64,000 nucleotides of DNA from Glebionis coronaria (taxonomy: Eukaryota; Streptophyta; Magnoliopsida; Asterales; Asteraceae), in the NCBI GenBank assembly GCA_025667525.1, contig CM046878.1, positions 572,984,868-573,048,867 on the forward strand, in the 5' to 3' direction. Of the stretch, positions 43,827 through 58,142 are shown piece after piece. How positions within the stretch are numbered: position 1 is the first letter of the stretch; every line of letters starts with the position of its first letter. The notes under the pieces are model-generated. The model saw only the letters and a list, made by a program, of their open reading frames with translations. It was not told where the DNA came from and did no database searches. The translations under genes were made by a program, and so were the position numbers.

Positions 43827-46493
43827 TGTAACATCCCAAAACCGTGGTCATTATTTAATTATATTTTTTTACGTATATTTTTGAAATTTTTGACGAGGTT
43901 GATTTTTATGACGATTGGTGATTTGATTTGGATGATGTTGAAAATTTTACTTTTACATTTTGACGAGTTGCGAGGATTATTAGTGATGACGATATCGACG
44001 GATGCCCGAGAAATTTTACGTTTTATTTTAAACATGTCGATGTTTAATATTTTTACGTTTTTATTTTAATGTCGTATTAAGTTGTGTCGGGACTATATAA
44101 TATCATATTTCGTGTGCGTTTTAAGTTTTGAGAAGTATTTTTATGAAACCTGAGACCCGTAAATATTTTCAAAAGTGACTAATAGTCATTTTCCGCTTTT
44201 TAACAAAGTATTTGCACTTTGGTCCACAAGAATCACAATTGGCAAAAACTACCCTAAACTTTCCCCATATAAAAGGAAAATTAACACACAAACTCACACA
44301 AAATCCACTCACCACCAAAAATCTTTCTCTCCCCTCTTTTTCTCTCTACAATCCGTCACCCTCACCACCACCAAAACCCCTAGATTTTTTAAAATCTAGT
44401 TTGATTCAACAAATTCTAATCAAAGTCCCATTTCTAACTTTTGGTTCTCCATCTTTTGGTATGAAAATCTTACACATGCATAAATATTTTTGAAAAACCC
44501 ATTTTTGGATAAAAATCTTGTGTTTTGATCTTAAATTGTTGTTGTATGTAGGTGTTTATGTGTTTATACATTAGTTTTTATGATTGCATGTTGAAGATTT
44601 TTAGTTGGGTTTTTATGATTTGATCATCTAGGATGATTTTGTGTGTTATGATTGAAAGTAGTAATATTAGGATGATTATAGTGGTAAAAATAGGGTTAAA
44701 ATATGGTGAAAAATTGATTTGAGTGATATTTAAATATATATTTTATAACAGATTATTAAACTTAATTTTTCTGAAGATATGAGTTTGAGTTTGAGATGAA
44801 CTAACTAGATATTGTTGTAGAGGATGTTTTTAGCTTCGTTTTGATATATGATAGAGCTTCTAGCTCCAAACGAGCGAAAAGTTACGTTAGTTTGATTATT
44901 CGTGTACCGGGAGACGAGTATCGTCACAATATATAATTGTTGCCGATATTTGGATCGAATCTCGGGGACTATAAAAAGGATTTTGAAATGTGTCAAGTAC
45001 TGATTTTGAATGTTAAGTATGAGGATGTTGAGTTTATTTTCAAAGTTGAGTGTCGGTTTTATAAACGGAGAAAAATAAATGAGTTAAAAGACTATATGAA
45101 TTATTGACGTAAAACTGTCCGATTTTTGTAGTTCAAAGATGTGTCGGGCAGGGAACTTTAAATGTAAAATATTTTGATGAGCTTTTAAAAAGTTTTTATA
45201 TATATAGTAAGTGACATCTCTGATTAGTATCATAAAAATTTGACGTGTTTAAGTGGGGTAAATAAGCTTGTACATTTGGTGTGTACCGGCAGATTTTTAT
45301 CGAAGGAATTAACTAATAGAATAAACATATAGAATGGAGTAAAAGGTCACTTGTATTGTTTTCATGTTGGGTTGGTTGTGCTTTCATTATTTTGAGTTTG
45401 ATGTTACTAAGTATGGATTTTACTCGAGTTTATTATTGATGAACGCGCCTTATTTGATAGGTTGCGGTTTTTGTGTTTATCAGGCATCAACTATCGTCGA
45501 AGATCGTCTTACTACTGCTATTACTCCAGGTGAGTCTATAGCCTCGCTTTCTACTTGTTTTAATGATTTTAAAACCCGCGATGGGGATACATGCTATTTG
45601 AAGTAAAATGAACACATGTCATGAGTAATTGTTGGACCCGATGTTGCCTTTGTTGCCTTTGATGAATTGAATTGTATAAGTACCTAATTGCGAAAGTCCC
45701 TAAATTCATGAGCCGTTAACTATCTTCTGACTTGATGTTGTGAGTTGGGAATAGCCGCTTATTCTAATAATAGTACTATTGGGCTGATGACCCTATCTGA
45801 GGCCAGGGCTTTACGTTGAGTAACCCGCTGGGAAGGATAATTTTACGAGAATGAGAATTGGTATTCTTGCAATTAATACCCTAGTAGGGGCACTAGTAAT
45901 TTTTCTAGTCATGCTGGCATTTGGCGTGGGTGACTAAGTTAAGGGGTCGGTGTCATGAGCTTAATACAATTCATTAGCTATTGCTATAAGATGATATACC
46001 TGATTAATAGATTGTATGGCCACAATTCTATTAAACAATTGTGAATGATTATTACGATGTGTTCAATTATGTTTTGTTAAACCTATAGACTTGCTCAACC
46101 TTTGTGTTGATGATTTTAAGCATGTATTTCAGGTACTTGAAGTTGTTAAATTGCGGAGCTTGCTGGAGAAGGATTGCGGAATTGCTTTTTGTGGTGTTTG
46201 GTCTAAAACAGATTTCTTTCCCTATTATCATAAACATATAGTAAATGGTCAAGTATTTTGGTAAAAGGTTTGTTGTCGTGATTAAGATCCCAGTGGAACC
46301 TGTACGCTGCTCTGATATATTTTTAAACTGTTTTTACTTGGGATTGAAGGTTTTAGACATTGATATAAATTATTTCTATATTTATTCCTAAACATACTGT
46401 TTTTGGGTCATTTAAAGAGTTTGTGAAATGAAGTTTGTGAATAACTCCCAATTGTGTATTTTCCGCTGCGTAATGTAAATTGGGGGTGTTAAA
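43827..46493 (+). repeat. Right LTR of the large gypsy element
   Basis: It starts TGTAACATCCCAAAACCG after the PPT and ends GGGGGTGTTAAA, where chromovirus LTR sequence resumes. Divergence from the left copy is clearly greater than that between the LTRs of the nested Athila-like element. Confidence 0.9.
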
Positions 46494-46690
46494 TTTATTA
46501 TTCGTGAATTTGGTATTCGTGATCGTGTCACATTTATAATATTCATGATCGTTCGTTATTTATTGTCGTGACACGTGTATTAATATTATAAATGGAAAGT
46601 TTAAATTTTATCGTGTTTTCGTAAGTCACTATTCACGTGTACTGTTCATAGGTTTTTAATGCGGGTTTTACAACTCTTCCCCTCTAAAAG
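46494..46690 (-). repeat. Chromovirus PPT and 3' LTR fragment
   Basis: In element sense CTTTTAGAGGGGAAGAGT (46690-46673) is followed by the LTR start TGTAAAACCCGCATT. The LTR breaks off after 179 bp at the end of the large gypsy LTR. Confidence 0.75.
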
Positions 46691-46743
46691 AACAATTCTT
46701 CCTCGAATTGGAGAAACGTAAACTGAAAGAAGACATACCCAAA

Positions 46744-49378
46744 TTAGAACTGGAAATGAGGGTAAGAAGTCCGAATAGACTCCTCAGTCTCCCAAGTGGC
46801 TTCCCGCTCAGGATGATCCCTCCAGAGGATTTTGACGAAAGGGATCGTCTTCCTCCGCTTGACACGATCTTGTCGCTCAAGAACTCTCTCGGGTTCTTCG
46901 ACATATAAAATATCCTCTCAAATCTGATCAAGTGGATATTGGAAAACATAAACTGGATGATAGTTGTATCCCCTGAGTAAGGACACATGGAATACGTTAT
47001 GAACGTGTGATAGCTGAGGCGGTAACGCTAAACGATATGACACTTCACCAACGCGTTCTATGATGTCGAACGGTCCGATAAAGCGAGGACCGAGCTTCCC
47101 TTTGATTCCAAAACGTCTAACTCCTCGTGCAGGTGATACCTTGAGGAAAACAGGGTCACCTACGTTGAAAGACACATCTCTACGACGTTTATCAGCACAG
47201 CTCTTCTGACGAGCACGAGCTTACTGAATTCTTTCCTTGGCGACAACGACCTTCTCATTGCTTACTTCAATCATCTCTGGTCCTTCTAGCAGTCGTTCGC
47301 CCACTTGATCCCAGCAGATTGGAGCACGACACTTTCTGCCATACAACATCTCAAAGGGAGCACACTTGATGCTAGCGTGCCAGCTGTTGTTGCATGCGAA
47401 TTCTACTAGGAATATATAATCATCCCAGCTTCCTGGCCATTCTAGAGCACACGACCGCAACATGTCCTCCAGTGTCTGAATGGTACGTTCCGACTGTCCG
47501 TCGGTCTGAGGATGAAAGGCAATACTAAGCTTAAGTCTGGTGCCCCAAGCTTTCTACAGACTCTGCCAGAAACATGATGTGAAACGGGGATCTCTGTCAG
47601 ATATGATTTCTGATGGAGTACCATGAAGTCTCATGATCTCCCTCTGGAATGTGTCTGCTAATTTGCTGACCGGATGCTCCTTGCGAATCGGCAGAAAATG
47701 ATCAGATTTAGTCAATCTATCCACAATGACCCAGATTGCGTCATTCTTCTTCTGAGTAACCGGAAGACCAGTAACAAAATCCATGGAGATTTTGTCCCAC
47801 TTCCAGCCTGGAATATCTAATGGTTGTAGCAAACCACTAGCACGCTGATGTTCGATCTTCACCTGTTGAAAAATCATACACTTAGAAACGAAGGTGGCAA
47901 CATCCTGCTTCATACCACTCCACCAAAAGTGTTGATTGATGTCGTGGTACATCTTGGTAGAACCAGGATGTATGGTAAATGGAGAAATGTGAGCTTCAGT
48001 CAACACAGCTTCTCTGAGATTAGAGTCATCAGGAACCACTAGTCTAGTGCCCTGCCATAAGATACCGTCGTCGTCAACACGAAACTACGTCTACTGATCA
48101 AGATTCTGAATGATAGCCCAAATATCACCATCGTCCTTCTGAGCTTCCTTGATCCCAGAATGTAAGTCTGGTTCCACTCTAAGATTAGCCCAGTAACCGT
48201 GCTGTCCTCGTACACAAAACTCAATGTCAGTCATCTCCAGGTCACGAATGATCTCCTTTGCAATCCATATGCCATCAATCATACCCGACCTTCTGCTTAG
48301 AGCATCTGCCACCACATTCGCCTTACAAGGATGGTACTAAATGTTGGTGTCGTAGTCCTTCAATAGCTCTAACCTTCTCCTCTGTCTCATATTCAGTTCC
48401 TTCTGAGTGAAGATGTACTTGAGACTCTTGTGGTCGGTGAATATGTCACATGATTCACCATACAAATAATGTCTCCAGATCTTCAACGCGAAGACAACTG
48501 CTGCAAGCTCTAAATTGTGAGTAGGATAGTTTTCTTCATAAGGTTTCAGCTGTCGTGATGCGTATGCAATAACCTTTCCATGTTGCATGAGAACACAGCC
48601 TAATCCCTTTTCTGAAGCGTCACTATATATCTGAAATCCACCCGAGCCAGATGGGAAAGTAAGAATAGGTGTAGTCACTAACTTTTGCTTAAGATCTTCA
48701 AAGCTCTTCTCTCGCTCTTCCGTCCAAACGAATTTCTCTCATTTCCTCATCAGCTTAGTCAAAGGTAAGGCTAACCGTGAAAAGTTCTCTACAAACCTGC
48801 GGTAGTAGCCAGCTAAACCCAGAAAACTTCTAACTTCTGTTGCAGATGTAGGTCTCGGCCATTTAGTGATAGCTTAAACCTTGGTAGGATCCATGGTGAT
48901 CCCCTCTACACATACAATATGGCCCAGAAATGCCACCTTGGTTAACCAGAACTCACACTTAGAGAACTTGGTGTACAGCTACTTCTGATGAAGATTCTGT
49001 AAGACTGTACGAAGGTGTTCCTCATGTTCTCCCTGGATATGGAGAATATCAGGATGTCATTAATGAACACAATAACGAACTTGTTCAGAAAATCATGGAA
49101 GACACGATTCATCAAATTTATGAAGACAGTTGGAGCACTAGTGAGTCCGAATGGCATGACTATGAACTCGTAGTGCCCATACCGTGTACGGAAAGTATTC
49201 TTGGATATATCCTGCTCTTTAACCCATAACTGATGGTAGCCAGACCTCAGATCGATCTTAGAGAAGTGCATAGCGCCCTGAAGTTGATCGAATAGGTCAT
49301 CAATTCGCGGCAAAGGATAACGATTCCTGAACGTGATCTTGTTCAGTTCACGATAGTCTATGCATAAACGCATGTTGT
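46744..49378 (-). pseudogene. Chromovirus pol with C-terminal chromodomain, broken
   Basis: In element order: RT (49378-48942) begins inside [15 protein letters not shown], with [13 protein letters not shown] and [12 protein letters not shown]; the catalytic pair reads VFINDIL, Asn for Asp at 49061-49059. RNase H (48678-48337) has [15 protein letters not shown] and [10 protein letters not shown]. Integrase (48039-47221) has a zinc-finger remnant (CMIFQQVK, one Cys lost), KISMDFVTGLP, ISDRDPRFTS and LEWPGSWDDY. Then GPFDIIERVGEVSYRL and LSHVHNVFHVSLLR. The chromodomain (46917-46744) reads ILYVEEPERVLERQ, IPFVKILWRDH, EATWETEESIR and SYPHF, then TAA. Several stops and frameshifts occur, including TGA at 46920-46918 directly before the chromodomain. 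The chromodomain shows that the family targets modified chromatin. Confidence 0.9.
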
Positions 49379-51558
49379 TGAAATGTTGTATAGTTGAAGT
49401 TCGTTTTTCTCAGTTCTTAACAAATTGAAAGTCCTAACAAGATCGAGTTTTTAATTGTTTTTGGTTGGTAAAGTATTTGGATATTCTATAGCTAATTCAA
49501 ACAAAGCCTTGTTAAAATGAAAAATACAGTCTACTTATACGTAAAATAAAGTGCACAAACCAAGTTTTTATTCAAGTAAAATGCTAAAATGTAAATTCTA
49601 CAAAATATAAGGACTGAAAATATAAATTCAATGGAAATTAAATGCTAAAAATGTAAAGTCAAAAAGTCTAGGGACTATATATGTAAAATCAGTTAACTAA
49701 ATGGACTCAAAGTGAAAACTTATCAAACAAGTAACCAAATTCCAACTAACTTGAAAACTAACTAACCACTTTTTAACATCTCTGAAAATACAAGGACTTA
49801 ATCTTTGCAAACCCTAATTAGTTGAAAGTTTAGCTTGAATTAGAAACTGATTAATACTAAAAGGACTAAAAGGCAATTTTTAAAACTTTTTAACCAAAAA
49901 TGGGTTAAGGGACAAAATAAGCTCGTTTGAGCTTGTTTCTTGACCAAATAAGCTCAAACCACTTTCAAAAGACTTAAAATCAAAATTAAGCCAGACCTGT
50001 CTTAGGAATTAAGCTGAAACTGGCTAAAACTCTCATAAGCAAATTCAAATAAGCTCAAAATAAGTTAACTGATAAGCCACTCATGAACAACTTGATTTTA
50101 ATGAAGAATCTTGTTAAACAGCTCAAAAGAAAAATGGGAAATATAGTTTCAAAGAAAATGATCCAGTAATAAGCTCTAAAATTGAAAATAAGCTAAAATG
50201 AGCTTAAGTTGACTTTCGTTGACCAGATTTTTCAAAAAGCTCAAATTCTCAAAACCTACTCAGGAACACTTTCTAAATGGAAATATGAAAGAAAATTAAC
50301 AAATTTCTGAAGTGGAAATGGAGATATGAGAAATCAGTCCATGTTTTATCACAGGGAATTGAAAATGCTCTAATGCTTATTAATTTGCTTATTTCTCACT
50401 CAAAACTAGATACTGTATAATTTCCTTCTACAAGCTAAAAGTTCATATGTTGAGTGAAAGATGAGAACTGGTTTCAAAGGATTTCATCGAAAATTAAAGA
50501 AATGCTAAGCAGTTGAAAATCACTACTTTCTGAAAATTTTCTTAACAAGAACTGACCCAAACCTTTTTGTGTACCAATTGCCTTTTTGACCAAATCCTTG
50601 ACTTAAAAATGACTGAAATCTTATTACTATGACTAGTTGACTTGAAATGAACCAAAATTTACCAAATACTAACACTTAACAACAACTTGTAAGCTAATCC
50701 CAAACACTGCTTATCTGAACTTGAACAAACTTTTATGAAGAGATTTTAAGCAATTGGTTCAACTAAGTGAAAAGTAATATCATAACAAGTTTAATAGCTA
50801 TAATGAAATGCAAAGTACCTAAAAACAAGCAGTTAAAAAGGCTAGAACTCAATTTGACTAGTTAAGCTAATATGACTGATTAATGCTGAAAACGGGACAA
50901 GAACAAGACTAATAAGCAAGTATTAAGCTACAATAAGGCTACTCAAACACTGAAATCAGATCAAAGACAAGCTAACATACTTTATCATGCAGACAAATAG
51001 GAATTAGCTAGGTATTGAGCATGCAAACAACAATTCAGTGAAACTAAAACTCAGAAATTGAAACCTTCTAGCTTAGGCCTCCATTGGGGAGTAGAGAAGC
51101 GCTGAGCTTTCTAGCTAGTGCTAACCACCACCTTAGCACTAGAAACAACCAAACATCTACAAATCAAAAGCTACAATCATCTAAATTACCATTGTTAAAC
51201 AGGAAAGCTTCAAATCTACTCAAACTTGAACTGGAATGAACTGAACAGGAACAACAGCTACAAGTCTTCTCAATTAGCTAATCATGATCAAATGGTGATC
51301 ATAACAAACTAATCAGCATCACAAGAGTAATAGAATGCAGGGTATGAACAGTAATGAAGGAAGATGAAAGTGAAGTTTTATTGATTGAATTGAAAAGGTA
51401 GTTACAAGGCTGGTAAATTTGTTACAACTAATAACAGACTCAAGAGATTGTCAGTCTCTTGAGTTGTTAAGCTAAAACTAACTGAGATGAGAGAAAACTA
51501 AAAGTGTGTGTGTTTTCACACTTTTCTACATTACAAGAAATGAAAGCTAATCTAGGGT

Positions 51559-51566
51559 ATTTATAG
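51559..51566 (-). promoter_or_regulatory. TATA box of Athila-like element 2 LTR
   Basis: TATAAATA in element sense (CTATAAATACCC). The 5' LTR copy is at 61099-61106. The context CTATAAATACCC is shared with element 1. Confidence 0.55.
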
Positions 51567-52480
51567 AATGCAGATGTGAAGTAGTTGGGGATTGTGACGT
51601 GTCAGAACCAATCAAAAGCTTCCACGTGGACAATTCATCTTGATTGAATTTTGCAGGTGAAGAACACTTTTGGGGATTTTTGATTGAGATGATTTCATGT
51701 TAATTGAGTTGTATGGTTGTATTCCTCTCTCAAAAACGATCACTTTTGATGTTTATATCATCTTCTGAAACGCATCCTAGCTCAAAACCGATCCTGGCAA
51801 ATTTGTTGAAGAAGATGAACACGTGAAAGATTCTTATTGGGTAAGAGATTGTCACACGGATCGTTATCCAAGTTGGATAAAAGGTATTATTGCATGGTGT
51901 AATATCATTGGTTGAGAAAGTGTGAGTGCGCAGCACTGTTAAGATTTAGTTATTTATTACTGGCGGCGCTAGTGGCCAGGTGTCACTGATTTGGCAATCC
52001 ATGCCTCTTGTTTCCTTGCTTCCCATTGGTTGAGAGTATTTCACACGGATCAAGCACATATAACTTCCAACAAATGGCATAATTAACCCCTCAACTTTGG
52101 CAGTTTGAACTTTTGAGCTATAATCTTTATTTCTTTGATAATTTCAGTCCTTCAACTTGCATTTTTCAACATTTAAGCCCTTTGACTTGATTGACTTGAG
52201 AGTTGACAAGATTTGACTTTGATCTTGACTTTGACAAATTTACACTTTTGGTCCTTCATCTTTGGCAGATTGTCAAGATAGGTCCTTGCACTTCAAAGTC
52301 TTGTCACTTTTGATCCTTCTTTGTCTTTTTCATCCAATTAACTTGATTTTTCCTTTGTTTGCTTGAAAATGCATCCTTCTTACCTATCTGTACACAAACA
52401 CAAAACATACCACATAATTCCGCTTTATAGCACAAAGTTTAGGTATTTTTCTTGTGTTTTAGGGTGATTTGTTGATAAAT

Positions 52481-52504
52481 TGATATGAGTTTTTGCTCAT
52501 ATCA
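52481..52504. promoter_or_regulatory. Terminal hairpin of the element 2 LTR
   Basis: Arms TGATATGAG and CTCATATCA with a six-base loop, a perfect 9-bp stem that starts exactly at the LTR end. Same place as in element 1 but with a different sequence. Confidence 0.75.
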
Positions 52505-52518
52505 AATCCCCTACACTT
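52505..52518 (-). other. Polypurine tract of Athila-like element 2
   Basis: In element sense CAAGTGTAGGGGATT immediately before the LTR start TGATATG. Confidence 0.8.
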
Positions 52519-54681
<2,163 letters not shown>

Positions 54682-55140
54682 TCAATGATCAAAACTCCAT
54701 AAATATCCCCCAGGATCAAATACATAATTACCATCCCACTTATAAAACAATTCAACAACTAACTTCCCAATCAATGGTGAAAAGAGTGAGGTGTTGTTCT
54801 CCAAAATGGTTTCCCATATGTTCTTCACAAGGTGATAGGGTAAAACTCTCAAATCTTTCATAAGTTTTCCTTTTGTTGCATCAGGTGGATACTGAGATAG
54901 TTTAGCAAGCTCTATGCCAGGATCAAAAATCCGTTCCTTGATGGGAAAACAACAAGAGGTGATTGCCTTAGAAGACTCTCCTTTGTAGGTCACATGGTGA
55001 GAGAAAAAGTGTGGAGGCATGGGTAACAACAAGCTCTTGGAAGGAACCATCATGACGTGTTTTCCTTTATCACTTGAAAGGGTTGAAGTGGACAAGGGAA
55101 TAGGTAAAGGATCTTTATGCAAAAGAGATTCTAGATATAG
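54682..55140 (-). CDS. Unknown ORF downstream of protease in element 2
   Basis: Open frame of about 150 codons to the stop at 54682, overlapping the end of the gag-protease frame in a different phase at a G5 run (GAGGGGGC, 55143-55150). No ATG is obvious, so it may be reached by frameshifting or was once joined. Segments are PLPIPLSTSTLSSDKGKHVM, HHVTYKGESSKAITSC, KERIFDPGIELAKLSQYPPD, LKNIWETILE-like LVKNIWETILENNTSLF and WDGNYVFDPGGYLWSF. It has no RT, RNase H or integrase motif and does not match element 1. I do not recognise it. Confidence 0.5.
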   Translation of the reverse strand, partial: LYLESLLHKDPLPIPLSTSTLSSDKGKHVMMVPSKSLLLPMPPHFFSHHVTYKGESSKAITSCCFPIKERIFDPGIELAKLSQYPPDATKGKLMKDLRVLPYHLVKNIWETILENNTSLFSPLIGKLVVELFYKWDGNYVFDPGGYLWSFDH

Positions 55141-56345
55141 GATGCCCCCTCCTCATCAAGATAACCAAGAGTGTAATCAAAAGATATATCCTCCGCTAAA
55201 AACTCATCACTCTCATCCATTATAGAATCCGCCTCATCACCATAAACATCATAGATTGGTCTATCAAAAATTGGTGATTCCTCAAAACCCAAGGAAGTGT
55301 GATCATTAACAAATGGAGAGTCACAAGTAGAAATCTCATCATCACTAGAATCATCATATGTTGGTGAATCACAAAGAAGAGATTCTCCATCACTAAAGTC
55401 CTCATGAATAGCTTCATCAGTGTGGAAAAGTGGATTGTCATAGGAGGTTTCAAAGAGAGGATTGGAATAGATCACAAAATCACCAAAATTAAGCTCTTGA
55501 TATTCATGAAAATCCAATGATGAAGTAATGGAAGCAATGGTCTCAACATGAGGTAAATCATAATCTCCACTTGAGCAAGCTTCATAAAAATATTCATCAC
55601 ATACTTCATCAAGGATATCATCATGAGTTTCCTCCTCATTCACAACATCAATATGTTTTACCGCTTCGGGCTCATTAGACTTCTTAGACAACTTCCCCAT
55701 GTTAAACACAACTCTCTCATCTCCTACCCGCATTGTAAGTTCTCCTTCCGCCACATCTATTAGAGTTCGACCCGTTCTAAAAAATGGCCTACCAACAATC
55801 AAAGGCACTCTAGGATCCATATCATAATCAACTACCATAAAATCCGCGGGAAAGGTAAATCTATCAACCCCAACAAAAACATCCTCCGCAATCCCCACCG
55901 GATAAGCTATAGTACGGTTGGCCAACTCAAGAGTCATCTTAGTAGGAGTGAGCTCGGGAAGTGAAAGTTTCTTCCAAACCGATAATGGCATAAGATGTAT
56001 GCTCGCTCCTAAATCCGCTAAAGCCATACAAATTTCCACCCCCGGGAAATTGCACGGAATCAAAAACCTCCCCGGATCTCCAAGCTTAGTAGGCAACTTC
56101 TTAAGCAAAACCGCGGAGCAATTTTCATTCAAGGAAGCATTAGGCAAATCCACCAATCTCTCCTTGTTAGAAAGTAAGTCCTTAATCATCTTAGCAAACT
56201 TAGGCATATTGGCTAAAGCTTCCGCAAAGGAGATGTTTATGTTAAGTTGCTTGAACATCCTCAAAAAATTTAAGACTTGTATATCATCCTTGTTCTTAAG
56301 CTTTTCCTTTCTCAATCATGATGGGTAAGGGAGACTTGGTTTTGG
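55131..56345 (-). pseudogene. Athila-like protease with acidic C-terminal extension (element 2)
   Basis: It follows gag in the same frame after two stops (TAA 56348-56346; TGA 56318-56316, where element 1 has Arg in [10 protein letters not shown]). From 56315 the protein aligns with element 1 over about 240 residues: [33 protein letters not shown], protease motif [11 protein letters not shown] (DLGAS at 101-105) and [20 protein letters not shown]. After that it diverges into a strongly acidic Asp/Glu/Ser-rich tail (DDSSDDEISTCDS, DESDEFLAEDISFD) and ends at 55131. In element 1 this position leads into RT; here RT is absent. Confidence 0.85.
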
Positions 56346-57735
56346 TTATGGTTGAGTGATTGTTGAAGGATTTTCCTTATTGAGTTCTTCATGAATAGGT
56401 GTGGAAGTGGGAGAAATGGGAGAACTAGAGGATGGTGAACTAGATGTAGAAGGCTTGTCACATGTAGGAACAAAAGTGGGTGGAACAATAGGAGTTTTAG
56501 GAGGTGAAGGATCCTTTGTTGTCTTTCCACTTCTCGTTGTAATAGCATTGACATTTGCCCTTGGGTTTGTTTGTGTGTTAGAAGGTAAAGCCCCTTGTGG
56601 TCTTTGATTATAAAGCATCATAAACTTCTTATTTGATTCTTCATGCATTTCTCTCATTCTTTTCTCATTGGCTTCATGCATCTCTCGCATTCTTTTCTCA
56701 TTAGCTTGGAACCTCCTTTCATTCTCTTGATTCATTTTGTGAAGAAGCTCAATTGTGTTATAATCTTGTGGCACATTTACTTGAAAACCTTGGGGTTGGA
56801 AAGATAGAGGTTGATTGTAAAACCCTTGATTGTTACCTTGAAAGGTATTTCCTTGATTGTGAAAGGTATTTGGTGGTCTATTGTTATTCCCTTGGTAAGG
56901 TGGTCTTTGACCTTGATTCCTTTGTAACACTTGAGGAGGATTTTGTTGAAGTTGGGTGGGTGGTTGGGGTGGGAATTCCGGTGGAGTAAGGTAATTTTGG
57001 GACTTGTAAGAAAGGTTATTAGGATTGATATTTGGCTTGAAGTGTTCACGATGTTCCTCTTGGTAAGCATAACATTCCCCTTGATAACCTTGCACCTTAT
57101 CACATTGTTCATAGGAATGAGGACCTCCACAAGTCACACAAGAAAGAGTAATGGCATGCACATCATTTGAGGAATGATTTCCCATAGAAAGCTTCATTAA
57201 GTCATTCATCATTGTTTCTTGCATCTTTTGAGAATTTTGCATGAACGTTTGACTTTCCTTTTGAGCTTGAGTAAATGCTTGCATGCATGAAATGAGTTGA
57301 GTCTCCAATGGTTTAGAAGTTCCTTCTTGAATGACATGGACTCTTTCATCAAATTGTGTGTTTGTTTGAACCATTTCTTTGGTCTCAATAATATCCCAAG
57401 CCTCTTGAATGGATTTAAGAAGAATATTCCCTCCTGCGGAAGCATTGAGTGAGTCTTGGTGATGAGGTTTAAGGCCATTGTAGAAAGTATTGATTTGGTG
57501 AACTTCATCCAATCCATGGTTAGGGCATCTCCTCAATAACTCTCTAAACTCCTCCCAAGCATCACTAAAGGTTTGGCTAGGTTTTTGTTGAAAGCCTATA
57601 ATTAAGTTCCTCAAAGCCGTGGTCTTAGATGGGGGAAAGAACTTGTTCAAAAACTTAGTAGTGAAACCATCCCATGTGGTGATACTATCGGGTGGTTGTG
57701 TGTCTAACCAATGCTTAGCGGGACCCTCTAGTGAA
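56346..57735 (-). pseudogene. Athila-like gag, main part (element 2)
   Basis: Same frame as 57738-58142, after one stop. Gag domain: FFPPSKTTALRNLIIGF, TFSDAWEEFRELLRRCPNHG, NTFYNGLKPHHQDSLNASAG and WDIIETKEM. Zinc motif CVTCGGPHSYEQC (CX2CX3HX4C). Then a Gln/Asn/Pro-rich linker and a charged helical repeat (NEKRMREMHEA twice), followed by ITTRSGKTT. It ends at TAA 56348-56346. Confidence 0.85.
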
Positions 57736-57737
57736 AA

Positions 57738-58142
57738 TTACACCAATATCAACTTAATAGCATCATGGGGAACTCCATTGTACTTAATGGTATTGCAAAG
57801 AGCAAGGAATCTCTTAAGGTGATCATGAGGATTATCATTCTTGTTACCATAGAAAGGTGTGTTTGAAACCAAGTTAATCATAGCCGTTTTTAGCTCAAAT
57901 GAATTTGCGGGAATGTCGGGAATCTTGATAGCATCGGCATATCCGTGAACATTGGATTGCAAACGTTCCATCAAAGAACGAGTATCAACTCTAGCCATGG
58001 CTTCTTTTTGTAGATGAATCAAAGCACTATTCTCGTGATCGGCTTGATGGACGGTGGTGTTCCTACTCTTTATCTTTTTCTTCCTTTTCGGAGGAAGAGG
58101 TTGTACACCAATCGGTATTTGTGCACGCCCGCGAGTGAGCAT
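57738..58142 (-). pseudogene. Athila-like gag, N-terminal part (element 2)
   Basis: ATG at 58142 (MLTRGRAQIPIGVQP), 134 codons, with a basic cluster PPKRKKKIKSR that could act in nuclear import or RNA binding, and HDHLKRFLALCNTIKYNGV of the gag domain. It stops at TAA 57740-57738; the same frame continues with FSLEGPAKHWLD, as gag should. Confidence 0.85.

Larger units (their letters stand above)
24683..46493 (+). mobile_element. Gypsy element with 2.67-kb LTRs, decayed and split by a nested element
   Basis: Direct repeats 24790-27454 and 43827-46493 bracket an interior with a PBS after the left repeat and a PPT before the right one, so the element reads on the plus strand. Without the nested element (30854-42008) the interior is about 5.2 kb, a normal gypsy size. 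Pol is recognisable only in scraps. The left LTR is preceded by about 107 bp of the same 3' interior sequence that precedes the right LTR (from TGAGTATCTCTT onward), so it is flanked by internal sequence on both sides. Confidence 0.8.
46494..49378 (-). mobile_element. Chromovirus (Ty3/gypsy), 3' part only
   Basis: Minus-strand remnant containing RT, RNase H, integrase, chromodomain, PPT and the first 179 bp of the 3' LTR (46494-46672). It is cut on the low side by the large gypsy element and on the high side by Athila-like element 2. The missing gag, protease and 5' LTR are not in the window. Confidence 0.85.
49379..52504 (-). repeat. 3' LTR of Athila-like element 2
   Basis: 3,126 bp, TG...CA in element sense (start TGATATGAGC, end CATTTCA). 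It matches 58918-61915 with perhaps one or two per cent difference by eye. It also contains a hairpin with arms ACTCAAGAGA and TCTCTTGAGT (51437-51463). Confidence 0.9.
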
